From Roseateles toxinivorans (GTDB taxonomy: Bacteria; Pseudomonadota; Gammaproteobacteria; Burkholderiales; Burkholderiaceae_C), in assembly GCF_004362525.1 (NCBI RefSeq), contig NZ_SNXS01000004.1:372001-436000 (forward strand): DNA of 64,000 nt, given 5' to 3'. Every line of letters starts with the position of its first letter. The stretch's first letter is position 1. The notes under the pieces were generated by a model. The model was not told the origin of the DNA and searched no databases. It saw only the letters and a program-made list of their open reading frames with translations. Positions 18,734 through 29,964 of the stretch are shown piece after piece. A program made the translations under genes and the position numbers.

Positions 18734-21700
18734 GCGGCACCGTCCATAACGATGTCAGCCAGCTGCTGGCCAAGCGTCTGGCCGAGGAAACCCAGGGCCA
18801 GGTCTTGTTCGATCTGCCCTCGCGCGGCCGTTATGCCACCGATGCCTCGATCTACCAGATCATGCCGGTGGGCGTGCTGGTGCCGCAGACTGAAGGCGAT
18901 ATCGCCACGGCGATAGCCATCGCCCGCGACCTCAAGGTGCCGGTGCTGGCGCGCGGCGGCGGCACCAGCCAGTGCGGCCAGACCACCGGTGCGGCCCTGG
19001 TGATAGACAACTCCAAGCACTTCCGCCGCATCCTGCACGTCAATGCCGAGGAGGGCACGGCCGTCGTCGAGCCCGGGCTGGTGCTGGACCATCTGAACGC
19101 CAGGCTGAAGACCCACGGCCTGTGGTTCCCGGTCGATGTCTCGACCAGCGCCCAGGCGACGCTTGGCGGCATGGCCGGCAACAACTCCTGCGGATCGCGC
19201 TCGATCGCCTACGGCAATATGGTGCACAACGTGCTGGGTGCCAGCGCCTGGCTGTCGGACGGCACGCTGGCCGAGTTCGGGCCGGTGTCCGGGCTGTCGG
19301 GACGCGCGGCCAAGATCGCTGCCTTCGTGCAAGGTCTGGCGCGTCAACACGGCGCCGAGATTGCCGCGCAATGGCCCAAGGTACTGCGCCGCGTCGGCGG
19401 CTACAACCTGGACATCTTCGACAACCAGAGCGAACGGCCCTACACGGCGGACGGCAGCGTCAATCTCGCGCACCTGCTTGTCGGTGCCGAAGGCACCTTG
19501 GCCTACACCCGCAGCCTGACCCTCAAGCTGGCCGAGCTGCCGCGTGCCAAGGTGCTGGGCGTGGTCAATTTCGACAGCTTCCACGCGGCCATGGATGCGG
19601 CCCAGCACATCGTCAAGCTCGGGCCCACCGCGGTGGAGCTGGTGGACCGCACGATGATTGAGCTGAGCCTGGCCAACCCTGCCTTCCGGCCGACGATAGA
19701 AACGGCGCTGATCGGCCGCCCGGCAGCGATTTTGCTGGTCGAGTTCGCCGATGCGCACAAGGCCGAGCTGTTGCCGAAGCTGAAGGACCTGGTCGATCTG
19801 ATGGGCGAGCTGGGCCTGCCCGGCAGCGTCGTGCAGATGGCCGAGGACGCACCGCAGAAGAACCTCTGGGAGGTGCGCAAGGCAGGCCTCAACATCATGA
19901 TGAGCCTGAAGGGCGACGGCAAGCCGGTCAGCTTCATCGAGGACTGCGCCGTGCCGCTGCAGCATCTGGCCGAGTACACCGATGCGCTGACCGAGGTCTT
20001 TGCCCGCCATGGCAGCCGAGGCACCTGGTACGCCCATGCGTCCGTGGGCACCCTGCATGTGCGGCCGATACTGGACATGCGCCGCGATGGCGCCACCAAG
20101 ATGCGCGCCATTGCGGAGGAGGCCGCCGCGCTGGTCCGGAAGTACCAAGGTGCCTACAGCGGCGAGCATGGCGACGGACTGTGCCGCGGCGAGTGGATCG
20201 AGTGGCAATTCGGCCCGGCCATCAACGAGGCCTTCCGCGCGATCAAGCACGAGCTGGACCCGCTGAATCTGTTCAACCCCGGCAAGATCATCGATCCGCC
20301 CAAGATGGACGATGCGGCGCTGTTCCGCTTCCCGCCGCCCGTAGCACCGAGGCCCTACAAGCGGATAGCCATCAAGCCGGTGCTGGACTGGTCCGCCTGG
20401 GACGTGCAGGCCGATCCGGTCACCGAGGTCACGACCGCGCCGGGCACCGGCGGAGACTCGACCGGCGGCCTGGCCAAGGCCGTCGAGATGTGCAACAACA
20501 ACGGCCATTGCCGCAAGTTCGATGCCGGCACGATGTGCCCCAGCTACCGAGTCACCCGCGACGAGCAACACCTGACCCGCGGCCGCGCCAACACCCTGCG
20601 GCTGGCGCTGTCCGGCCAGCTGGGACCGGACGCCTTCACCAGCGAGGCGATGTTCGAAACGATGGACCTGTGCGTCGGCTGCAAGGGCTGCAAGCGTGAT
20701 TGCCCGACCGGCGTGGACATGGCCAAGATGAAGGTCGAGTTCCTGGCCCACTACAAGAAGCGCCACGGTCACACCTTGAAAGACCGGCTGGTCGCGCATC
20801 TGCCGGCTTACTCGCGACTGGCCAGTCGCCTGCCTTGGCTGCTGAACCTGCGGGATCGCCTGCCCGGTGCGGCGCTGCTGACCGAGCAGTGGCTGGGCCT
20901 GTCGGCCAGGCGCAGCCTGCCGCGCTGGCGTGCCGACACCTTCTGGCGCAAGCACGACGCCGCGCTGTTTTCGAGTCTTGATGCCACGCTCGCGGCAGCC
21001 AAGGCCGATGGCCGCGCGGCCGTGCTGTTCGTCGATACCTTCAACGGCAGCTTCGAGAGCGAGAACGCGATCGCCGCGGCTCGTGTGCTGAAGGCCGCCG
21101 GCTACACGGTCCATACCCTGCAGAAATCGGGCGGCCACCACTGCTGCGGCCGCACCTATCTGGCCCAGGGCATGGTCGATCAAGCCAAGGCCCGTGTCAG
21201 TGAACTGATCGAGGCCCTGCTGCCGCTGGCGCGCGCCGGAGTGGCCGTGGTCGGCCTGGAGCCCTCCTGCCTGTTGACCCTGCGCGACGAGGCGCTGGTG
21301 ATGGGCCTGGGCGAGCCGGCCGAGGCGGTGGCCGCGCAGGCTCTGCTGTTCGAGGAGTTCATCGCGCGGGAGGCCAAGGCCGGGCGCTTTGCGGTCAAGC
21401 TCAAGCCCGCCGGCAAGGCCATCCTGTTGCACGGTCATTGCCACCAGAAGGCCTTCGGCGCGGTCAGCCCCATCCTCGATGTGCTGAAGCTGATACCCGA
21501 GGCCAAGCCGGAGCTGATCGAATCCTCCTGCTGCGGCATGGCCGGCAGCTTTGGCTACGAGGCCAGCCACTACGAGGTCTCGATGCAGATGGCCGAGGCC
21601 AGCCTGCTGCCGGCGGTGCGCAGGGCGCCGGATGCCATCATCGTCGCCGACGGCACCAGCTGCCGCCACCAGATCGCTGATGGCGCGCAGCGCGAGGCGC

Positions 21701-21741
21701 TGCATGTGGCGCGGCTGCTGGAGTCGCTGTTGCCGGACTGA
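18730..21741 (+). CDS. FAD-linked oxidase/Fe-S (CCG domain) fusion dehydrogenase
   Basis: This 1003-residue fusion resembles GlcD plus GlpC-like modules, as in D-lactate or D-2-hydroxyacid dehydrogenases of the Dld-II/YdiJ type. The N-terminal PCMH FAD domain has LARGGGTSQCGQTTGAALVID and GMAGNNSCGSRS. The FAD-oxidase C domain ends near residue 530 with NPGKIIDPPK. Two Fe-S motifs follow, CNNNGHC (about residue 588) and CVGCKGCKRDC (about 648). Two CCG motifs lie at HHCCGRT (about 805) and SSCCGMAG (about 933). It would oxidise a D-2-hydroxy acid and pass electrons to a carrier at the membrane. It is translationally coupled to gntR. The substrate is not determined. Confidence 0.9.
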   Translation: MSGTVHNDVSQLLAKRLAEETQGQVLFDLPSRGRYATDASIYQIMPVGVLVPQTEGDIATAIAIARDLKVPVLARGGGTSQCGQTTGAALVIDNSKHFRRILHVNAEEGTAVVEPGLVLDHLNARLKTHGLWFPVDVSTSAQATLGGMAGNNSCGSRSIAYGNMVHNVLGASAWLSDGTLAEFGPVSGLSGRAAKIAAFVQGLARQHGAEIAAQWPKVLRRVGGYNLDIFDNQSERPYTADGSVNLAHLLVGAEGTLAYTRSLTLKLAELPRAKVLGVVNFDSFHAAMDAAQHIVKLGPTAVELVDRTMIELSLANPAFRPTIETALIGRPAAILLVEFADAHKAELLPKLKDLVDLMGELGLPGSVVQMAEDAPQKNLWEVRKAGLNIMMSLKGDGKPVSFIEDCAVPLQHLAEYTDALTEVFARHGSRGTWYAHASVGTLHVRPILDMRRDGATKMRAIAEEAAALVRKYQGAYSGEHGDGLCRGEWIEWQFGPAINEAFRAIKHELDPLNLFNPGKIIDPPKMDDAALFRFPPPVAPRPYKRIAIKPVLDWSAWDVQADPVTEVTTAPGTGGDSTGGLAKAVEMCNNNGHCRKFDAGTMCPSYRVTRDEQHLTRGRANTLRLALSGQLGPDAFTSEAMFETMDLCVGCKGCKRDCPTGVDMAKMKVEFLAHYKKRHGHTLKDRLVAHLPAYSRLASRLPWLLNLRDRLPGAALLTEQWLGLSARRSLPRWRADTFWRKHDAALFSSLDATLAAAKADGRAAVLFVDTFNGSFESENAIAAARVLKAAGYTVHTLQKSGGHHCCGRTYLAQGMVDQAKARVSELIEALLPLARAGVAVVGLEPSCLLTLRDEALVMGLGEPAEAVAAQALLFEEFIAREAKAGRFAVKLKPAGKAILLHGHCHQKAFGAVSPILDVLKLIPEAKPELIESSCCGMAGSFGYEASHYEVSMQMAEASLLPAVRRAPDAIIVADGTSCRHQIADGAQREALHVARLLESLLPD

Positions 21742-21761
21742 GGCGCGGCCCCACAGCGGCC

Positions 21762-22829
21762 CTACAGCGGGGCCAGCAGCGAGGGCCAGTCGTCGTCGGC
21801 GAAGCGCTCTCGAATCTCCAGCGCTTCCTCGGTGAGGGCGAGGAAGGCGGCGACGCAGCGGGGGTCGAAGTGGGTGCCGCTCTGCGTGCGCAGGTGCAGC
21901 AGGGCCGCCTCCACCGTCCACGCGGGCTTGTAGGGCCGGGCCGAGGTCAGCGCATCGAACACGTCGGCGACGGCGACGATGCGGCTGAAGATCGGGATCG
22001 CCTCGCCGCGCAGGCCGTTCGGGTAGCCGCTGCCGTCGAATTTCTCGTGATGGCCCAAGGCGATCGAGGCGCCGGCCTGCAGGATCTCCGAGGCGCTGTC
22101 CCTGAGGATTTCATAGCCGTAGCTGGCGTGCAGCTTCATGATCTCGAACTCGTCCACCGTCAGCCGGCCGGGCTTGAGCAGGATGTGGTCGGCAATGCCC
22201 ACCTTGCCGATGTCATGCAGCGGCGCCGCATTCAGCAGCAGCTCCTGCTCGGCCTCGGACAGTCCAAGTTCGCGCGCGATCAGCTTGGCATAGTGGGCCA
22301 TGCGCAGGATGTGCGCGCCGGTTTCCGGATCACGGTACTCGGCCGCCTTGGACAGGCGTATTACGGTCTCCCGCTCGCGCTGGACGATCTCGTGGGTGGC
22401 CTTGCGCACCTCCTCGGTCAGCCAGGCGGCGCGGTCGGACAGCTTGCGTCGGGCATCGCTGAGCGCCAGCAGATTGGTCACCCGGGCCAGGAACTCCACC
22501 CGATCGACCGGCTTGGCCAGAAAATCAGTCGCGCCTGCATTCAATGCCCGGTAGCGCACGTCCTTCTGGTCGTTGGCAGTGATCATCAGCACCGGCACCG
22601 ACTCCCGGCCGGGTGTGGCGCGCAGCTGCTCGATGAAGGCAATGCCGTCCAGGTCCGGCATCATGTAGTCGACGATGACCAGGTCGCTGTCCTGGGTCTG
22701 GGCCCAGACCAGGCCCTCGGTCGATGACAAAAAGGTGTGCGCCTGGCAGGTGCCCAGTCGCTTCACCAGGGCCTCGAACAGGACCAGATTGATCTGCGTG
22801 TCGTCAACGATGAGAACGTGCTGTGTCAT
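21762..22829 (-). CDS. Response regulator with HD-GYP phosphodiesterase output
   Basis: The 355-residue product has an N-terminal receiver (IVDDTQINLVLFE; phosphoacceptor aspartate in LVIVDYMMPDLDG). The HD-GYP domain has LHDIGK, ALGHHEKFDGSGYPNG and a DVFDAL motif, the expected metal ligands for cyclic-di-GMP hydrolysis. It is last in an operon with the FIST protein and hybrid kinase, so it is the likely target of that kinase, ending the signal in c-di-GMP turnover. The start is ATG at 22829; a TTG at 22853 is also possible. It lies about 40 bp after the kinase gene and is convergent with the FAD/Fe-S gene. Confidence 0.92.
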   Translation of the reverse strand: MTQHVLIVDDTQINLVLFEALVKRLGTCQAHTFLSSTEGLVWAQTQDSDLVIVDYMMPDLDGIAFIEQLRATPGRESVPVLMITANDQKDVRYRALNAGATDFLAKPVDRVEFLARVTNLLALSDARRKLSDRAAWLTEEVRKATHEIVQRERETVIRLSKAAEYRDPETGAHILRMAHYAKLIARELGLSEAEQELLLNAAPLHDIGKVGIADHILLKPGRLTVDEFEIMKLHASYGYEILRDSASEILQAGASIALGHHEKFDGSGYPNGLRGEAIPIFSRIVAVADVFDALTSARPYKPAWTVEAALLHLRTQSGTHFDPRCVAAFLALTEEALEIRERFADDDWPSLLAPL

Positions 22830-22869
22830 GGCGGCCCTGGGTTTGATCGTCAATGCGGGGCTCAGCCGG

Positions 22870-26421
<3,552 letters not shown>

Positions 26422-26458
26422 TGTTGGACGGGCGGTCGGCTCGGTGCGGGTGGGAAGC

Positions 26459-27595
26459 TCAGCGTTCGGCAATGTGGGTGATGGTCATGGTCTGGTTGTG
26501 CAGCTTGCACTCCAGATTGCCGGTGAAGGGGCTGATCTCGCCGTTGGAATAGAAGCCTGCCAGCACCGCTCCCTGGCCAAACACGTCGGCCACCGCCTCG
26601 ATCTCTTCGTCGACGCGGCCACCCATCACCAGCTTTCGGCCCACGCAGCTGACCAGCAGGGCCAGACCCTCGCCTGAGCCCTGCAGCATCTGCAGGGCGG
26701 CCTGGGCCGCGGCCTCGGCGCCCTCGACCAGCGCATCGGTGCTGGCATGCATCAGGCGCAGATAGCCCTCGGGGTCGATGTCACCGGCCAGGGTCAGGCT
26801 GCCGTCGGCCTCACTGACAGCGAGGATGGTGCGTATCAGTCCGATCTCGGCATGGTCGCTGCCCAGCATGGCGAAGGGAAACAGCAGGCCGGAGGCGGGC
26901 AGGTCCTTGGCATAGTCGCCGAGGTAGCGCTTGTAGACATCCAGCGCCGGCTCGCCGTCGAGCTCGAACAGCACATTGTTCACCGAGCGGGTGACCCGCC
27001 GCGCCGGGCCGAAGGGCGACCAGCCGCCGAAGGAGCCGTGCGAGAAGCACAGATCCTCGCCGTAGAGGCCGACGCAGACCAAGCGGTCGTTGTGCAGGCC
27101 GCTGCTGTCGAGCACCCAGGTTTCCTGGAAGGCGGCGGCGTCACCGGCCAGCCCGCCGGTGATGGGGATGTGCTGGCCCAGCACCTCGGCCATGCCCAGT
27201 ATCAGCGCACTGCCATTGACGGCCACGCCCTGACCCAGCACCAGCACCGCGCGCAGACCCTGCTGCGGCAGCTGTTCGCTGAGGCGGCGCCCGGCGGCGT
27301 GCGAGTCGGCCATGTCGATCAGCCGGGTCGAGGCCTCGACCGCGCTGGACTTGTCCAGCCGCAGCGCCGTGACCACACAGCTGTCGTCGCTGACGCCTTC
27401 GGCGGAGATCTCGCCGGCCGTCGAGCAGCCGATGCGTATGGCCTCCGGAAACTGCGCCGCCAGCGACGCCGCCATGGCTTTGAGCCAGTCGATCGCGCCG
27501 AACACGAGCACCAGATCGGGGCCTATGGCGGCCAGGGTTGCCAACTCATCGCCTGCGCTGTCGCGCTTGCGCAGGATCGCTTGTTCGACCTTCAT
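26459..27595 (-). CDS. FIST domain sensory protein (FIST_N and FIST_C)
   Basis: The 378-residue soluble product matches the FIST (F-box intracellular signal transduction) family, predicted small-ligand sensors. The N-terminal half has RIGCSTAGEISAEGV; the middle has ITGGLAGDAAAF. The C-terminal half has LFPFAMLG and the ending VLAGFYSNGEISPF, with CKLHNQTM at the tail. FIST proteins are often encoded beside histidine kinases or methyl-accepting proteins, as here. It starts with a good ATG at 27595 and ends about 40 bp before the kinase. No catalytic function is known for the family, and ligands may be amino acids. Confidence 0.9.
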   Translation of the reverse strand: MKVEQAILRKRDSAGDELATLAAIGPDLVLVFGAIDWLKAMAASLAAQFPEAIRIGCSTAGEISAEGVSDDSCVVTALRLDKSSAVEASTRLIDMADSHAAGRRLSEQLPQQGLRAVLVLGQGVAVNGSALILGMAEVLGQHIPITGGLAGDAAAFQETWVLDSSGLHNDRLVCVGLYGEDLCFSHGSFGGWSPFGPARRVTRSVNNVLFELDGEPALDVYKRYLGDYAKDLPASGLLFPFAMLGSDHAEIGLIRTILAVSEADGSLTLAGDIDPEGYLRLMHASTDALVEGAEAAAQAALQMLQGSGEGLALLVSCVGRKLVMGGRVDEEIEAVADVFGQGAVLAGFYSNGEISPFTGNLECKLHNQTMTITHIAER

Positions 27596-27616
27596 CGGTG
27601 ACGCCCGGTTGGTGCA

Positions 27617-27657
27617 TCAGACGATCTGACGCTTTGGGTCGATTGTTCACCGGTGAA
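27617..27657. promoter_or_regulatory. Two dyads upstream of the FIST operon
   Basis: TCAGA-CGA-TCTGA (27617-27629) and a perfect 12-bp palindrome TTCACCGGTGAA (27646-27657) lie 22-62 bp upstream of the FIST start, where a promoter or operator would be. No convincing -35/-10 pair was recognised. Function is inferred from position only. Confidence 0.4.
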
Positions 27658-27728
27658 GTGATAAAAATCCTAGTCAGTCGGGCCGGCTTAGGTCAGATGT
27701 CACGGAAATTGCGGCCGCGTGGTGCTGG

Positions 27729-29768
27729 TCATTCCGCGGAACGGTCTTCCGCATCTTCCGATTCGCGCCGGCTCAGGGCCAGACCCGGCACTGCCAGACC
27801 CAGGCCCAGCAACCAGCCCCAATTCATCGCACCGCCGCCACCGCCGCCTGCGGCCGGCGTGGGCGTGGGCGTGGGCGTGGGTGTGGGTGTGGGTGTAGGT
27901 GTAGGTGTAGGTGTAGGTGTAGGTGTAGGTGTAGGTGTAGGTGTGGGTGTGGGTGTAGGTGTGGGTGTGGGTGTGGGCGTGGGCGTGGGCGTGGGCGTGG
28001 GCGTGGGTGTGGGTGTGGGTGTAGGTGTAGGTGTGGGCGTAGGTGCTGGCGGTGGCTGTACCGCTGCACAGCTCTTCAGGTCTGCATTGCTGAGTGTGAC
28101 CGCAGGCACGGTCGGGGCCACCCAGCTGGCCGGGTTGCTCGCATAGGCCAGAGCCTGTTCGGCATCCAGCAGACCGGTGCCGCAGGTAGTCGGGGTGCAG
28201 CCGCAGCGACTGTTGTTGGTGGTGGTCGAGCATTCGCCCAGATCCGGCACCTTGACGTGGGGGCGGGCTGTGCGCTTTAGGCCATCTTCGAGCTGGGCCA
28301 AGGTGAGCGCGGGATTCTGAGCCAGCATCAGCGACGCAACACCGGCCACGGTGGGGGCAGCAAAGCTGGTGCCGCTACCCGCCGAGTAGCCAAAGGTGCC
28401 GGGCGCTTTGGCGCCGGTGTTGCTGGTGGTTGCAATGCCGTTGTCGGCCAGCAGCCGGTCGCAGGTGCCTGCACTCGGGCTCTTCGTGCCGTCACCGCCG
28501 GTGGCGGCCAGTGCCACCTGGGGGCCGAAGTTGGAGTAGAGCGCCTTGAAGCCCTGTCGGTTCACCGAGGCGATGCCCATCACGCCCTCGCAATTGGCCG
28601 GCCGACCGACCTCTCCGCGCAGATTGCCGGCCGAAGCAACGATCAGCACATTGCGGTCGCGCAAGTCCTTGATGGTGTCGCGGTACAGACGGGCCGCGCT
28701 GGCCACATCGGCATTCGGGTCGGTGACGCTGCATGAGTTGACGCCGGCAAAGCCGATCACCAGCACCTTGGCGGGGTTCGGGTTCTGCGGCACACCGGCT
28801 ACCGTCAAGCCGGCGGCCCAGCGCATGCCGTCCACCAAATCGGCCACGTTCGCACCGCACTTGCCTGCCACCCGCACCGGCAGCACGCGGCCACTCCAGC
28901 TCATGCCGGCCATGCCGGCGCTGTTATTGGTCACGGCGGCCAACTGGCCCGCGATCATCGTGCCGTGCCAGCTGCTCTCCGGGCTGACCGTGCAGCCATC
29001 CCATAGGATCTTGTTGGCGTCGAACTCGGCCTGAGTCAAGGCGTCGCCGGGGTCGGTGGCATCGTTGCTGCGCCCGACGCCGTTGTTGGCGTACTCGATC
29101 TTGGACACGAAGTTGTAGCCCTGGCCGACCAGATTGGCATTCAGGTCGGGATGGCTGGTGTAGCCCGAGTCCAGCACGGCGACGATGGGGGTGCTGCCCG
29201 ATACCGGTGCCCCCTTGTTGATGTCCCAGGCCTTGGGAAAGTTGGCCACCCCGGCGCTGTTGCTTGCGCTGTAGGTATTGAGCCACCATTGCTCGCTGGC
29301 GAACAGGGTGTCGTTGGGCACAGCGGCTCGCTGCTCGTGCACATTGGGCACCACATCAAGCACGCGCGGGTCGGCGCGCAGCCGCGCAGCCATGGCTCGG
29401 GCCTCGGCGCCTCTTAGAGGCGTAGCGCCTTGCAACAGCTGCCAGCCATTGCCGACCTCACGTATGCGCTGCAGGGGCAGGGCATGCTCCCTCAGCAGGC
29501 TGGCGATGCGGTCGGCGGCTGCCAGGGCATGGGCGCGGCCCGTCGCCTCAGGCTTGAGGCGGACGATGAAACCATGCGCAACCGCTTCGGCCGGCTGCGT
29601 GGCCACCGGCTGCCGCGCAGCGGCATTGAGCGTGTCCGGCGCCGCCGCTGACAGCAGCAGTGCGACGGCGAGCGCAACCGGGGACCGGCTGAGTGCGCGT
29701 TGGGTCCAAATACTGCTGCCATGGAAAGGCATGCCGGTCGAGCGTGATGGGGTGTGAGCTTGATTCAT
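27729..29768 (-). CDS. Secreted S8 (subtilisin-like) serine protease with Thr-Pro stalk and GlyGly-CTERM-like tail
   Basis: The 679-residue preproprotein has a long signal peptide to about residue 50 and an I9-like propeptide with GFIVRLKP. The peptidase S8 domain has Asp200 (VAVLDSGYTSHPD), His268 (SWHGTMIAG) and Ser468 (GSGTSFAAP). About 31 Thr-Pro dipeptides follow, then GGGGGG, a short hydrophobic helix WGWLLGLGLAVPGLAL and basic residues. That tail resembles GlyGly-CTERM sorting signals processed by rhombosortase, so the mature enzyme is probably displayed or released at the surface. The Pro-Thr stalk parallels that in the giant exoprotein at 40 kb. An ATG at 29732 is an alternative start. 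Confidence 0.9.
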   Translation of the reverse strand: MNQAHTPSRSTGMPFHGSSIWTQRALSRSPVALAVALLLSAAAPDTLNAAARQPVATQPAEAVAHGFIVRLKPEATGRAHALAAADRIASLLREHALPLQRIREVGNGWQLLQGATPLRGAEARAMAARLRADPRVLDVVPNVHEQRAAVPNDTLFASEQWWLNTYSASNSAGVANFPKAWDINKGAPVSGSTPIVAVLDSGYTSHPDLNANLVGQGYNFVSKIEYANNGVGRSNDATDPGDALTQAEFDANKILWDGCTVSPESSWHGTMIAGQLAAVTNNSAGMAGMSWSGRVLPVRVAGKCGANVADLVDGMRWAAGLTVAGVPQNPNPAKVLVIGFAGVNSCSVTDPNADVASAARLYRDTIKDLRDRNVLIVASAGNLRGEVGRPANCEGVMGIASVNRQGFKALYSNFGPQVALAATGGDGTKSPSAGTCDRLLADNGIATTSNTGAKAPGTFGYSAGSGTSFAAPTVAGVASLMLAQNPALTLAQLEDGLKRTARPHVKVPDLGECSTTTNNSRCGCTPTTCGTGLLDAEQALAYASNPASWVAPTVPAVTLSNADLKSCAAVQPPPAPTPTPTPTPTPTPTPTPTPTPTPTPTPTPTPTPTPTPTPTPTPTPTPTPTPTPTPTPTPTPTPAAGGGGGGAMNWGWLLGLGLAVPGLALSRRESEDAEDRSAE
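27857..28046 (-). repeat. Hexanucleotide tract encoding (Thr-Pro)n in the S8 protease
   Basis: About 31 tandem hexamers of the form GTGGGC/GTGGGT/GTAGGT (read on the + strand) encode Thr-Pro dipeptides. Runs of identical hexamers occur in blocks (for example consecutive GTAGGT units around 27896-27942), which suggests slippage expansion in frame. Confidence 0.9.
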
Positions 29769-29835
29769 AGCCCTAGGCTAAGACGCGCTCATGAATAGAC
29801 GGTGACAGGCACGCCTGTGAAGGCGAATTCTCTCC

Positions 29836-29866
29836 ACCATGGCAAGCCTCCGTGGCTTGCCATGGT
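29836..29866. repeat. Perfect 13-bp inverted repeat between protease and secretin genes
   Basis: ACCATGGCAAGCC (29836-29848) and its exact complement (29854-29866) flank a 5-nt loop in the divergent intergenic region. No T-run follows on either strand. A smaller dyad ACAGGC-AC-GCCTGT lies at 29805-29818. It may be a regulatory hairpin or a transcription barrier. Confidence 0.7.
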
Positions 29867-29964
29867 CCGATTGGCCTATCTGTGCTTGTCGTCATGGCAT
29901 TCATGCCGCAGTCATATCGGCTCACTAGCATCCAGCGTCCTCTTGCCCTGACCCTGCGTCCTCA

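Noticed and set aside
18709-21921. A 1070-codon open frame on the minus strand over the FAD/Fe-S dehydrogenase gene
   Set aside because: It is an antisense shadow: the plus-strand frame has clear family motifs, while the minus-strand translation is His/Gln/Gly-rich with no recognisable domain. GC-rich codon bias opens such frames.
27857-28046. The plus-strand translation of the GTGGGC/GTAGGT tract as a Val-Gly repeat protein
   Set aside because: The minus-strand frame carries the protease catalytic triad and signal peptide; the plus-strand frame has no start signal or family.
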